The position numbers were made by a program, and so were the translations under genes. The notes under the pieces are model-generated. The model did no database searches and was not told where the DNA came from. It saw nothing but the letters and a program-made list of their open reading frames with translations. DNA of 64,000 nt from PZPK01 sp041590075 (GTDB lineage Bacteria; Pseudomonadota; Gammaproteobacteria; Pseudomonadales; Oleiphilaceae), in NCBI GenBank assembly GCA_041590075.1, contig JBFHUL010000002.1, forward strand, positions 1 through 64,000. The letters run 5' to 3'. Shown piece by piece: positions 53,123 through 62,149 of this stretch. Every line of letters begins with the position of its first letter. Within the stretch, counting starts at the first letter, position 1.

Positions 53123-53770
53123 TCAGTTTTTCAGGCTATCCGCCAGCGCCAGGGCATCGCGCGTTGCCTGCGCAATGCTTTGCCAGTTCTGTGCTGCAAC
53201 ATCGTCAGGCCGTAACATCCAACTGCCGCCGACACAGGCGACAAAGGGTTCCGAAAGATAATCATGCAGATTGTTTTCATTGATACCGCCGGTAGGACAA
53301 AACCGCAAATTACCCAAGGGTGCAGCCAGCGCGCGTAAACTCTTTATGCCGCCGTTGGCCTCGGCTGGAAAATACTTGATTGCCGAATAACCCGCTGCGT
53401 GCAGACGCATCATTTCTGAAGCGCTTGCCGCGCCGGGCAACCAGGGCTGCGAATTGCGCGCCGCATGCGCAATCAGTGCATCGGTTGCTCCGGGGCTTAC
53501 CAGAAACGCGGCGCCGGCCTCTACCGCGGCATCAAACTGCCGAGCATCCAGCACACTGCCCGCCCCCACCAGCAAGTTCGGCCGGTGCTGGCAAACCTGC
53601 TTTAAGGCTTGCAGCGATCCAGATGTGCGGAGCGTGATTTCAAACACCCGCATACCACCTTCGTACAGCGCATCAATCAGAGGCAGCGCGTCTTCGGCGC
53701 TGGCAATATTGATCACCGGGATGATTGAAGACTGAGCCAGTATAGGTTCAAGCCCGTTTTGTACCGCCAT
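53123..53770 (-). CDS. eda: KDPG aldolase (2-keto-3-deoxy-6-phosphogluconate aldolase)
   Basis: A 215-residue class I aldolase of the Entner-Doudoroff pathway, splitting KDPG to pyruvate and glyceraldehyde-3-phosphate. The Schiff-base Lys132 is in AIKYFPAEANGG, with Glu44 in VFEITLRT and GAGSVLDARQ and SPGATDAL in between. The C-terminal FCPTGGINENNLHDYL and GGSWML complete the barrel. It stands alone on the minus strand, with edd and other pathway genes not in the window, and is divergent from the tRNA-Arg gene. Confidence 0.95.
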   Translation of the reverse strand: MAVQNGLEPILAQSSIIPVINIASAEDALPLIDALYEGGMRVFEITLRTSGSLQALKQVCQHRPNLLVGAGSVLDARQFDAAVEAGAAFLVSPGATDALIAHAARNSQPWLPGAASASEMMRLHAAGYSAIKYFPAEANGGIKSLRALAAPLGNLRFCPTGGINENNLHDYLSEPFVACVGGSWMLRPDDVAAQNWQSIAQATRDALALADSLKN

Positions 53771-53834
53771 AAAAATCGCCTCTGGTGCACTTCATATAGG
53801 TTTCACCTGCCCGGCAGGCGATAGTTTTTTGCTT

Positions 53835-53864
53835 TTGACCCTTTCGCACGATCTGGCCTAGAAT
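53835..53864 (+). promoter_or_regulatory. Sigma-70 promoter of tRNA-Arg
   Basis: TTGACC (53835-53840) and TAGAAT (53859-53864) are separated by 18 bases, and the -10 ends 18 bases before the mature tRNA 5' end. Good consensus and position for a stable-RNA promoter. Confidence 0.8.
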
Positions 53865-53882
53865 ACGCCCCGCCCGTAGCAC

Positions 53883-53959
53883 CCGCCCATAGCTCAGCTG
53901 GATAGAGCGTCCCCCTCCTAAGGGGAAGGTCGAAGGTTCGAATCCTTCTGGGCGGGCCA
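53883..53959 (+). tRNA. tRNA-Arg(CCT)
   Basis: A 77-base cloverleaf with encoded CCA. The acceptor is CCGCCCA paired with TGGGCGG, the D arm is GCTC...GAGC, the anticodon stem TCCCC/GGGGA surrounds the loop CTCCTAA (anticodon CCT), and the T arm is GAAGG-TTCGAAT-CCTTC. The decoded codon is AGG. There is no integrase or direct repeat downstream, so this tRNA is not visibly used as an integration site here. Confidence 0.97.
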
Positions 53960-54006
53960 CTCCAATACGCCGGCACGTCAAAAACGGAAAGGAAGAGCGC
54001 GACGCA

Positions 54007-54420
54007 CTAGACGTCTACGTCGTCCACATCCACCTGACCCGACATACGTCGGCGCACATGTGACCAGCTCATACCCAGGCAGAGAATCGCGGCGATAAAT
54101 ATTTCTACGACCCAAATGAAAGCACTGGCACTCTCTAGACTCAACCAGCCGAGATCCACCATCCCCCAAATTAAAACGCCCACAAAGGCTGCCGCCAGTA
54201 TCAAACCAATCGCGCCTAAACTGCGTAAGGTCGCCCTGATGAAAATCACCCAGCCAATCACGAGCACAACACCTGCCAATAACATCCAGGGCGAAAAATT
54301 CTGCAGATCATTCACCAACCAGTGCAGATAGGAGTACCCACTGGGGTTATAGGAAAAAAATACCAGCAAGGCCGCAAACACAAAGCGAATGGCAATACCG
54401 GAAGAGGTTATGGGATTCAT
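54007..54420 (-). CDS. DUF6524 membrane protein
   Basis: A 137-residue protein with four hydrophobic helices (IAIRFVFAALLVFFSY, WMLLAGVVLVIGWVIFI, IGLILAAAFVGVLIWGM and AFIWVVEIFIAAILCLGMSW) and a short acidic tail ending VDVDDVDV. I place it in DUF6524 on the segment SYNPSGYSYLHWL. Function is unknown. It is a single gene between tRNA-Arg and the alpha/beta hydrolase. Confidence 0.75.
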   Translation of the reverse strand: MNPITSSGIAIRFVFAALLVFFSYNPSGYSYLHWLVNDLQNFSPWMLLAGVVLVIGWVIFIRATLRSLGAIGLILAAAFVGVLIWGMVDLGWLSLESASAFIWVVEIFIAAILCLGMSWSHVRRRMSGQVDVDDVDV

Positions 54421-54490
54421 ACCTGAGTCTCGTTGTTAAAATATGCGGCAAATAATAGCCCCCACCCAATAGCGATACCAGTCGCGCGCA

Positions 54491-55420
54491 TCAGGCAAGG
54501 TGTAAAAGCTCGTATTTTTTACAGTGCCGGCTAATTCGTGCAACCAGTTCGCCTTGCAGGGGCAACGGCATATCATGGGCCATGCCCCTTACCAAGGCCC
54601 ATTCCTTTTCACAGGTGAGCGTTTGGTATACATCTTTGCCACACGCAGGCTTAAGCAAGGGGTCTTCAGCGCCATGCAGCACAAGCGTGGGCGCGGTGAT
54701 GGTCGCCGTGTCTTTTTTTATTGAGCCGGTTGCCAGAATCGCATGCGTCTGGCGCAGGGTACCGCCGGGCGAATAGGCTCTGCGGTAATTGTGGCGAATG
54801 CGCATTTGCAATTCTTCGGCGGTCGCGGGATACACCGGGCTCTGGATGGCCTTCCAGAAACGCAACAGCCGATTCACAGCTTGTTCTTCATCATGCCCTT
54901 GCGGGCTGCCCCACCCCAGTTTCAATAACAACGCATAATCAGGCAGGGGCAAGCGCGGCGCGTTGGTCGACGACATCATCACGCTCAGCGTACGCACCTG
55001 ATCAGGAAAACGTGCCGCGAGAATCTGGGCGATCATACCCCCCATCGAGGCCCCTAATACATGCGTGGGCCCGCAATCCAACTGATCAATCAAATGGGCT
55101 GTATCGGTAGCCATATCCACCAGATCATAGTCACTTTCAAAACGCAGCCCCATGCGATGCCGCACAAAGGCCAGCCGGGTATCCATTCGACGCGCTGTTT
55201 TCACCCGGTCACTCAAGCCCACATCCCGGTTATCAAAGCAGGTCACTCTAAAACCTTCGGCTACGAGGGCCGCAATAAAATGTTCTGGCCAGAACGTCAT
55301 CTGGCAACCCAGCCCCATCACCAACAACAGCGGCACATCGTTTTGCTTGCCGTATTGCCGCACACAAAAGGACAAATGATTCGCTGAAACATGAAATTCG
55401 TTAAAAGCGGGTGCTTTCAT
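54491..55420 (-). CDS. Alpha/beta hydrolase
   Basis: A 309-residue alpha/beta hydrolase. The oxyanion region VMGLGCQMTFWPEHF, DNRDVGLSD, nucleophile elbow GASMGGMIAQ (Ser near residue 126), acid LHGAEDPLLKP and catalytic His in MAHDMPLPL are in order. GGAGTGTAG precedes the ATG. No leader is seen. It is divergent from the thioesterase/aldehyde dehydrogenase pair (201-base gap, no gene in it). The substrate is unknown; an ester or lactone hydrolase is likely. Confidence 0.9.
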   Translation of the reverse strand: MKAPAFNEFHVSANHLSFCVRQYGKQNDVPLLLVMGLGCQMTFWPEHFIAALVAEGFRVTCFDNRDVGLSDRVKTARRMDTRLAFVRHRMGLRFESDYDLVDMATDTAHLIDQLDCGPTHVLGASMGGMIAQILAARFPDQVRTLSVMMSSTNAPRLPLPDYALLLKLGWGSPQGHDEEQAVNRLLRFWKAIQSPVYPATAEELQMRIRHNYRRAYSPGGTLRQTHAILATGSIKKDTATITAPTLVLHGAEDPLLKPACGKDVYQTLTCEKEWALVRGMAHDMPLPLQGELVARISRHCKKYELLHLA

Positions 55421-55621
55421 CTACACTCCTTCTTTCTGGGCCATATTCAGCCTACTGAAGCACGACTTTACTGGCAGCGCAGCAGACCGCCAGCATAAGG
55501 GGCTTAGCGCCGTTCATGGCACGCGCACATCAGGCTGCGTGAATATAAGTGTAGAGCGTAACACTGCACCACGCTCCAAACGCTATGCCCGGTATTCGCC
55601 CGCACACCTAAGGAGAACCCG

Positions 55622-56071
55622 ATGCCCAGCGAACGCCCAGCCGTCAGCCGCAAACAATTCAGGCATTTCGTCCCATTGGAAACACGCTGGATGGATAACG
55701 ATGTGTACGGCCACGTGAACAACGTCACCTACTATTCTTTCTTTGATAGCGCCGTTAATCGATACCTGATCGAGGCAGGCGGACTGGATATCCATCACTC
55801 ACCGATCGTTGCGTTTGTTGTTCGTTCCGAATGCGACTATTTTTCTCCTATCGCCTATCCCGACAGCATTGAAATCGGTTTGCGCGTAAATCATCTGGGA
55901 AACCGATCAGTCACCTACGGCGTAGCAGTCTTTTGCGCGGGTGCGGAAAAGGCCTCGGCCTATGGGCAGTTTGTGCACGTATTTGTAGCACGCGCCAGTC
56001 AACAGGCCGTTGCCATCCCCACCCAAATTCGCGCGGCACTCGAAAAACTGGAGGTTGACCATGAGCATTAA
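55622..56071 (+). CDS. 4-Hydroxybenzoyl-CoA-type (hotdog) thioesterase
   Basis: A 149-residue hotdog-fold acyl-CoA thioesterase of the 4HBT/YbgC type. The active-site Asp region is WMDNDVYGHVNNVTYYSFFDSAVNRYL, and the central strand includes SECDYFSPIAYPDSIEIGL. It ends overlapping the aldehyde dehydrogenase start by 11 bases, so the two are translationally coupled. The pair could clear aldehyde- or acyl-CoA intermediates of lipid or alkane oxidation (inference). CoA ester specificity is not visible. Confidence 0.9.
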   Translation: MPSERPAVSRKQFRHFVPLETRWMDNDVYGHVNNVTYYSFFDSAVNRYLIEAGGLDIHHSPIVAFVVRSECDYFSPIAYPDSIEIGLRVNHLGNRSVTYGVAVFCAGAEKASAYGQFVHVFVARASQQAVAIPTQIRAALEKLEVDHEH

Positions 56072-57491
56072 ATCAAAGTACCCCTACTACCTGGCCAACG
56101 AGGCATGCTTCGCCAACGAAGACCTGGCAGTGCATAACAAATACACCGGCGAAAAGGTATGTTCAGTTCCTCTTGCTACACCCGATGTGCTGGACGAGGC
56201 TATTGGTGCGGCCCATGAGGCTCGCAGTGCGATGGCAGCATTAAGTGTGCATGCACGGCAATCGATTCTGGAACATTGCGTACAACGCTTTAAAGAACGC
56301 GAAGAAGAGTTGGCCGAGATTCTGTGCATTGAAGCGGGCAAACCTATCAAGGACGCAGTAGGCGAAGTGGGTCGCCTGATCGATACCTTCAAGATCGCAG
56401 CCGAAGAGACTCCCCGGCAATATGGTGAAACCATCCCCCTCGACATTAGCCCGCGGGCAGAAGCCTATCGCGGCATGACCAAGCGGGTACCCCGTGGCCC
56501 CTGTGCGTTTATTAGCCCCTTTAATTTTCCCCTGAATCTCGCCGCGCACAAGGTAGCGCCGGCCATTGCTGCGGGCTGCCCTTTCGTCCTCAAACCCGCC
56601 AGCCTGACGCCGATCGGCGCACTGCTGATTGGCGAAGTTCTGGCCGAGACCGAACTCCCAAAAGGCGCCTTTTCCATTCTTCCCTGTCGTCGCGACAGTG
56701 CCGACCTCCTCACCGAAGACGATCGGATCAAGTTGCTCAGTTTTACCGGTTCACCCGATGTAGGCTGGAAACTCAAAACACGGGCGGGTAAAAAGCCAGT
56801 CATTCTCGAACTCGGTGGCAACGCGGCCTGCGTCGTCGACGAGGACTGGGATCTCGATGATGCGGTTGACCGCATGATTACCGGTGCTTTCTATCAGAGC
56901 GGACAAAGCTGCATCGGGGTACAGCGAATCTATGTGCATCGACGCATTTACGATGCGTTCAAGCACCAACTGGTGGCGGCGACCAAGGCACTCAAAGCCG
57001 GCGACCCCAGAGACGAAGACACCTTTATCGGCCCGATGATTTCGGAACAGGAAGCAGAGCGCCTGGCCACCTGGATAGACGAAGCCCTCGAAGCCGGAGC
57101 CAAGCTGCTATGTGGCGGAACACGCAACGGTAATATGCTTCAGGCTACGCTGCTTGAAGGCGTACCCAAACAGTGCAATGTGTTCTCGGAGGAAGCGTTT
57201 GGCCCCGTCGCCCTGCTGGCCCCCTTTGATGACTACGATAAGGTATTGGCAGAAGTGAACGATAGCCGCTTCGGACTGCAAGCCGGCATTTTCACTCGCG
57301 ATCTCTTCAAAGCCCAAAAGGCCTGGGATAAGCTTGAGGTGGGCGGTGTGATCATTGGCGATGTACCTTCATGGCGCGTCGATCACATGCCCTACGGCGG
57401 CGTGAAAGACAGCGGTCTCGGGCGCGAAGGCATACGCTGGGCATTAAACGATTTAACAGAACTGCGACTCATGGTGATACGCAGCCCTTAA
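56061..57491 (+). CDS. Aldehyde dehydrogenase
   Basis: A 476-residue NAD(P)-dependent aldehyde dehydrogenase. The catalytic residues are Glu250 (VILELGGNAA) and Cys284 (GQSCIGVQR), with the canonical 34-residue spacing. The cofactor-site segment is FISPFNFPLNLAAHKVAPAIAAG, and the C-terminal part has YGGVKDSGLGREG. I start at ATG 56061 (GGAGGTTGACC upstream) rather than 56010, which overlaps the thioesterase further. The enzyme could oxidise aldehydes from alkane or alcohol breakdown, given alkB 4 kb away, but it may also act on other aldehydes. Confidence 0.94.
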   Translation: MSIKSKYPYYLANEACFANEDLAVHNKYTGEKVCSVPLATPDVLDEAIGAAHEARSAMAALSVHARQSILEHCVQRFKEREEELAEILCIEAGKPIKDAVGEVGRLIDTFKIAAEETPRQYGETIPLDISPRAEAYRGMTKRVPRGPCAFISPFNFPLNLAAHKVAPAIAAGCPFVLKPASLTPIGALLIGEVLAETELPKGAFSILPCRRDSADLLTEDDRIKLLSFTGSPDVGWKLKTRAGKKPVILELGGNAACVVDEDWDLDDAVDRMITGAFYQSGQSCIGVQRIYVHRRIYDAFKHQLVAATKALKAGDPRDEDTFIGPMISEQEAERLATWIDEALEAGAKLLCGGTRNGNMLQATLLEGVPKQCNVFSEEAFGPVALLAPFDDYDKVLAEVNDSRFGLQAGIFTRDLFKAQKAWDKLEVGGVIIGDVPSWRVDHMPYGGVKDSGLGREGIRWALNDLTELRLMVIRSP

Positions 57492-57560
57492 AGTTTTGTC
57501 TTGCGCCCCCATATCTACTCGTGCATTGTACGCTTCACTTTCTAGGAGGAGTCTCTCTTT

Positions 57561-58376
57561 ATGGCCTCATGGCTGCATCACCCTCGCGTTCGCTATGCCT
57601 TTATTGTCGCCGTGGCGATCTTTGCACTGCTGCTCGTTTTCTACTCCAGTCCCAGCTTGCCAAGCCTGACACCTGATCGCGAACAGGTCATCAAAGAACT
57701 TCCGGACTTCACTCAATTTAAAAATGTACGCGAAAAAAAGCAGGCGTTTTTTGATTTCCTCTACCCCATTATTGAAGAAGAAAACCGTCACCTGATGACG
57801 CTGCGAAACACACTCAAGGAAATGCGCAGCAAACAAAGCCTCTCCGGAGCAGAAGCGTCTTGGATACGCGATTTGTCCAGGCTGTACCTCAATGAGAAAC
57901 AGCAGGAAGATAGCCTCCCCAACCTGCTCGAAAAACTGATTCGACGCGTGGATATTATTCCACCTTCTCTGGTGTTGGCCCAGGCAGCCATTGAATCGGC
58001 CTGGGGCACCAGCCGTTTTGCACGGGAAGGAAATAATCTGTTCGGACAATGGTGTTTCAGTGAAGGTTGCGGCATCGTGCCCCAACAGCGCGCGACGGGA
58101 AGAACACACGAAGTCGCGAAGTTCGACACGGTTAACGAAGCTGTGCACGCATATCTGCGTAACCTGAACGCATTTCATGCCTACAAAACGCTGCGTGAAG
58201 CGCGTCGGGATATTCGCGAACAAGACAAGAAACTAAGTCCCACGCCGCTTTTGGCGGGCCTGAGTAATTATTCCGAGCAGGGCAAGGCTTACCTCACCAA
58301 GGTCGCGCGAGTGATTCGTCAGAACGAACTGGAGCGTTTTGATGTGCGCCAGCGGGAAGCATTAAGTGCACCCTGA
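57561..58376 (+). CDS. Bax-like N-acetylglucosaminidase (glucosaminidase domain)
   Basis: A 271-residue envelope protein. An N-terminal anchor helix (YAFIVAVAIFALLLVFYSS, about residues 13-31) is followed by a helical region and a glucosaminidase domain (about 130-260), with LAQAAIESAWGTSRFAREGNNLFGQW holding the catalytic Glu and the NAYLRNLNAFHAYKTLR-type segment. It resembles E. coli Bax (a peptidoglycan-lytic glucosaminidase-like protein). GGAGGAGTC precedes the ATG. It is a single gene, with a 309-base gap to the next. Confidence 0.9.
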   Translation: MASWLHHPRVRYAFIVAVAIFALLLVFYSSPSLPSLTPDREQVIKELPDFTQFKNVREKKQAFFDFLYPIIEEENRHLMTLRNTLKEMRSKQSLSGAEASWIRDLSRLYLNEKQQEDSLPNLLEKLIRRVDIIPPSLVLAQAAIESAWGTSRFAREGNNLFGQWCFSEGCGIVPQQRATGRTHEVAKFDTVNEAVHAYLRNLNAFHAYKTLREARRDIREQDKKLSPTPLLAGLSNYSEQGKAYLTKVARVIRQNELERFDVRQREALSAP

Positions 58377-58685
58377 AGAAGCTTACGAACGCGGGGAATC
58401 GTTGAGGTGACCCTCCCCCGCAATCGCTTGTCGGGGTTGGATCACCTCCATTGTGTACCTCCGGAAGTACGAGACACATACTAGACCTAGCGCGTGTGAA
58501 CTTCCGCACATGTTTGGCAAGATTTTGTTCACATCCCCGCCACGGGCTGAACGTTGTGTAAGCCTTGGTAAATTCGTGTTGTTACCCGACGGCCCACACC
58601 GGGCCCACAAAAACACTTTCAGCATGAGATTTTTGAAAACCCGACTACACTTACACCACTTTCATCAAACCTGTACTTTCTGATT
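58377..58685. other. 309-bp gap with two inverted repeats, no gene
   Basis: I see no credible gene. A 45-base imperfect hairpin lies at 58404-58448 (GAGGTGA pairs with TCACCTC, then CCCCG with CGGGG inside) and an imperfect 16-bp palindrome GTACCTCCGGAAGTAC at 58455-58470. No T-run follows either, so a simple terminator is unlikely. The second half should contain the promoter of the binding-protein gene at 58686. A short RNA or leader is possible but not supported by other evidence. Confidence 0.4.
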
Positions 58686-59456
58686 ATGGCCCTGAGAGCA
58701 GCTCTTTTTTACCTTCTGCTTTGCTTCCAGAATGTGGTGATTGCAGAAACCATAGACATTGCAACCGGAGAATACCCTCCGTGGGCTTCTCAGCACCTTG
58801 TCCACCATGGCATCACCAACCGCATTATTGCCGAGGCCTTCAAAACCGAAGGTGTCGATGTTGTCTTTCATTACATGCCCTGGAACCGGGCACTTGAAGC
58901 AACACGTGTAGGTAAATATACGGCGACCTCTTTTTGGTCTTATGCCCCCGAGCGCAGTCGGCAGTTTAAACACAGCGACCCGGTCTCCGACATGCACCTC
59001 ATGCTATTCCATAAACGCACAACCAAAATACGTGACTGGGACTCGCTCGCCGATCTCAACTATCTGCGCTTTGGCGCCACGCGCGGTTACACGTACACCG
59101 ACGAGTTCTGGAACCTCGCCAAAAATAATGTCCTACGTGTATCAGTCAGCAATAGCGATCTCGAAAATTTCAAGAAGTTGTTCAATAACCAAATTGATGC
59201 TTTTCTTATTGCCGAGTACACCGGCTGGTTTATGCTCTCGAAAAACTTTACGCCTGAGCAGGTCTCACAAATCAGCACACAGACCAAAATGCTGGACTCC
59301 ACAAATGAGTACTTGTTGTTCTCCAAAAATGATCCGCGCAGCGAAAGCTTGCTCACAAAGTTCAACGCGGGGCTCAAGAAAGTCCTCGCCAGCGGCGCAT
59401 TTGAACGCTATACCCAGGAAATGTTGGAGTCCTGCTGCCCCTCAGTGCAGCCTTAG
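58686..59456 (+). CDS. Periplasmic substrate-binding protein (SBP_bac_3-like)
   Basis: A 256-residue secreted protein with a signal peptide (ALFYLLLCFQNVVIAE). The mature part matches the amino-acid/polar-compound binding family (IDIATGEYPPWAS, AFKTEGVDVVFHYMPWNRALEATRVGKYTAT, the LRFGATRGYTYTDEF hinge and DAFLIAEYTGWFML). It differs from the paralogue pair at 45.7-47.4 kb. No permease is adjacent. It ends in a cysteine pair (SCCPS). The next gene is nasA on the other strand, four bases beyond. Confidence 0.8.
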   Translation: MALRAALFYLLLCFQNVVIAETIDIATGEYPPWASQHLVHHGITNRIIAEAFKTEGVDVVFHYMPWNRALEATRVGKYTATSFWSYAPERSRQFKHSDPVSDMHLMLFHKRTTKIRDWDSLADLNYLRFGATRGYTYTDEFWNLAKNNVLRVSVSNSDLENFKKLFNNQIDAFLIAEYTGWFMLSKNFTPEQVSQISTQTKMLDSTNEYLLFSKNDPRSESLLTKFNAGLKKVLASGAFERYTQEMLESCCPSVQP

Positions 59457-59461
59457 GACAT

Positions 59462-62149
59462 TCACGCTGTCTTCGGCGTCGTGATGGGCCCAGCGTTTGC
59501 GATGATTTGTTGTATTTCCGGAATACATGAACCGCAATTGGTGCCTGCTTTGCAAGCGCGCCCCACGGACTGATAATCCTGCAACCCTTGGGATACCACC
59601 ACGTCCGCAATCGTCTTTTCACCCACGCTGTAACAGGCGCACACCGTCGCACCGCAATCGCTACCGCTAGGCGGGGTGCCGCTGAGTAATTGCAGGCGAA
59701 TCCGATCGTCCAACAGCTCTTCACGAAACAATTGCGCGAGCCACTGGCGATCCGGCAAACCATGACGATGGTGAGTCGGCGCTATAAAGATAGCATGCTC
59801 CAGTCGCCCGGCTTCATTGAAAGCCGCAGCGCGCCAGATCTTCTGGCTGGCATCCGTATAGGTCTGCCAATACAACTGTGTATCGGGATCAAGCGTGCGG
59901 CGCACCGCCTCGGGATCCATATCAGAGGTGCCCGCCAACTCAAAGCGCTGGTGTTCTTCGCCAATCACCTTCACGCAGTAATCGGTGTGCCAGGTGTGAT
60001 CATCCCGCGTCAACACAAAACCAAACCACACCGCTTTGAGTGGTCGTACTGCTACCGGCGTGTGTTTGCTTTCGGGTTGCCCTGAAACGGGATCGACCAC
60101 CGGGTTAACCAGAGCACCCATCCGACCTTTTTTGGCATACTGTTCCGACCAGTGCATGGGCACAAACACCATACCTTCCCGCTGCGCATCGGTGACACGA
60201 ACGCGCGCAAACATCTGTCCCCACTGGCTACGCAAATGGGCTAACCCACCGTCTTCCAAGTGATAGTTCGCCGCATCTCTGGGGTGCACCTCAACGAAAG
60301 GTTCCGGCCGATGCTGGTTCAATCTGGGAGCTAGTGCGCTACGCGTCATCGTATGCCACTGGTCTCGTAAGCGGCCGGTATTCAATACCAGGGGATAGAG
60401 GCTATCGGGCAGATTCGCCGGCAAACGGTGACGCAAAGCAATAAATTGCGCCTTACCAGAGTCGGTGAAAAACTGACCGTCACCAAAAAAACGTTTACGC
60501 CCTGCGGGATACTGTTTATTGATTGGCCATTGGGTAGGCGTAAAGGCATCGTACTCGGCCGGAGTAATGTGCGCTAACGCGGAAATATCGAAATCGCGCA
60601 GGCCATACTGCTCGTTGTTCTCAAAGCCCGATAACGCGGCATGTTCCGCAAATATCTCGCTGTGATGGTTGTACGAAAAGGCCTCTGAAAAACCCATGCG
60701 TTTAGCCACCTCGCACACTATCCACCAATCGGGTTTGGCGTCGCCGGCGGGCGGCAACAACGCACGCTGGCGCGAAATAATACGCTCTGAATTGGTCACC
60801 GTGCCGTCTTTTTCACTCCACCCCAAAGCAGGCAATTTCACGTGTGCCAGATCAAGCGTATCGCTGCGGGCAACACAGTCCGACACCACCACCAACTCAC
60901 AGTTCTGCAAGGCATGCTTTACCTTGTCGGCATTGGGGAGACTCACGACCGGATTGGTCGCCATGATCCAAACTGCCTTGATGCGACCATCGGCAATGGC
61001 ATCAAACATATCCACCGCAGCCAGACCCGGGGAGTCCGGTAACACATCGGTATTCCAAAATCGCCCTACCCGATCGCGATGCACGGGGTTTTCGAGGTGC
61101 ATATGCGCCGCGAGCTGATTGGCTAATCCGCCCACTTCCCTGCCACCCATGGCATTGGGCTGGCCAGTGAGCGACAAGGGGCCTGCGCCTTCCTTGCCAA
61201 TACGACCGGTTGCGAGATGGCAGTTGAGAATCGCATTCACTTTATCAACACCACTCGATGACTGCTTCACCCCCTGGGAATAGAGGGTCATCACATTTTC
61301 ATGGTTTGCAAACCAGGCAAAGAAGGTCTCAACATCCTGCGCTTTAAGGCCACACCGCACAGCCACCTGTTCTATTGTGCCGGCGTCTTTCTCCGCCGCC
61401 TCCAAACAGCGATCAAAACCTTCCGTAAAGGCGTCGATGAACGCCTTATCCAAGGCCTCATGCTGGGCCAGATAACGCAGCAAACCATTGAACAAGGCGA
61501 CATCCGCACCGCTATCCAGGGCAAGATGCAAATCCGCAATATCGCAGGTCGCTGTGCGCCGCGGATCGATCACAACCACCTTCAGGCAGGGGTTCTTGTC
61601 TTTAGCCGCACGAATACGCTGAAATACGATGGGATGACACCAGGCGGTGTTGGAGCCGACCAGTACGATCAACTCGGCGTGGTCAATGTCATCGTAGCAG
61701 GCCGCCACCGTATCACTGCCAAATGCGCGTTTATGCCCGGCCACCGCAGACGACATACACAGCCGGCTGTTCGTATCGATATTGGCACTGCCGATGAAGC
61801 CTTTCATCAGCTTGTTCGCAATGTAATAGTCTTCGGTAAGGAGCTGGCCACTGCCGTAAAACGCAACCGATTCCTTTCCGTAACGGTCCATAATTTCTTT
61901 AAAGCCTTCGGCGACATGCGATAAGGCCTCATCCCAACTCACAGTGTTGCCGTTCACTTCGGGGGCGAGAAGCCTGCTTTGCAGCGCTAATGTCTCACCC
62001 AGCGAAGAGCCCTTCGAGCATAAACGCCCCAGACTGGACGGGTGTGCCTGGTCGCCTTTTACTTCGACCGTACGGGTCTCGGTATCAACCCGCGCCTCGA
62101 TACCACACCCTACACCGCAATAAGCACAGGTGGTTCGCAATACCGGCAT
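59462..62149 (-). CDS. nasA: Assimilatory nitrate reductase catalytic subunit
   Basis: An 895-residue cytoplasmic molybdopterin enzyme reducing nitrate to nitrite for assimilation. The N-terminal [4Fe-4S] site is CAYCGVGC...LCSKG (Cys8, 11, 15 and 43 approximately), followed by Mo-bis-MGD-binding segments such as SRLCMSSAVAGHKRAFGSD and MGGREVGGLANQLAAHM. The C-terminal [2Fe-2S] BFD-like domain contains CACYSVGEKT and CKAGTNCGSC. It starts in a TGATG overlap with the stop of the FAD subunit gene upstream, so the two are translationally coupled. No nirB or nitrate transporter gene lies in the window. Confidence 0.95.
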   Translation of the reverse strand: MPVLRTTCAYCGVGCGIEARVDTETRTVEVKGDQAHPSSLGRLCSKGSSLGETLALQSRLLAPEVNGNTVSWDEALSHVAEGFKEIMDRYGKESVAFYGSGQLLTEDYYIANKLMKGFIGSANIDTNSRLCMSSAVAGHKRAFGSDTVAACYDDIDHAELIVLVGSNTAWCHPIVFQRIRAAKDKNPCLKVVVIDPRRTATCDIADLHLALDSGADVALFNGLLRYLAQHEALDKAFIDAFTEGFDRCLEAAEKDAGTIEQVAVRCGLKAQDVETFFAWFANHENVMTLYSQGVKQSSSGVDKVNAILNCHLATGRIGKEGAGPLSLTGQPNAMGGREVGGLANQLAAHMHLENPVHRDRVGRFWNTDVLPDSPGLAAVDMFDAIADGRIKAVWIMATNPVVSLPNADKVKHALQNCELVVVSDCVARSDTLDLAHVKLPALGWSEKDGTVTNSERIISRQRALLPPAGDAKPDWWIVCEVAKRMGFSEAFSYNHHSEIFAEHAALSGFENNEQYGLRDFDISALAHITPAEYDAFTPTQWPINKQYPAGRKRFFGDGQFFTDSGKAQFIALRHRLPANLPDSLYPLVLNTGRLRDQWHTMTRSALAPRLNQHRPEPFVEVHPRDAANYHLEDGGLAHLRSQWGQMFARVRVTDAQREGMVFVPMHWSEQYAKKGRMGALVNPVVDPVSGQPESKHTPVAVRPLKAVWFGFVLTRDDHTWHTDYCVKVIGEEHQRFELAGTSDMDPEAVRRTLDPDTQLYWQTYTDASQKIWRAAAFNEAGRLEHAIFIAPTHHRHGLPDRQWLAQLFREELLDDRIRLQLLSGTPPSGSDCGATVCACYSVGEKTIADVVVSQGLQDYQSVGRACKAGTNCGSCIPEIQQIIANAGPITTPKTA

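Noticed and set aside
53748..53981. Minus-strand frame with product containing RPEGFEPSTFPLGGGRS
   Set aside because: It is antisense to tRNA-Arg and its promoter; this peptide is a well-known artefact translated from the reverse of tRNA genes.
53960..54006. Genomic-island insertion next to tRNA-Arg
   Set aside because: There is no integrase, no repeat of the tRNA 3' end and no change of base composition downstream.
58513..58530. Possible sigma-54 promoter (TTGGCAAG...TTTG)
   Set aside because: The -12 element lacks the needed GC pair at correct spacing, so it is not supported.
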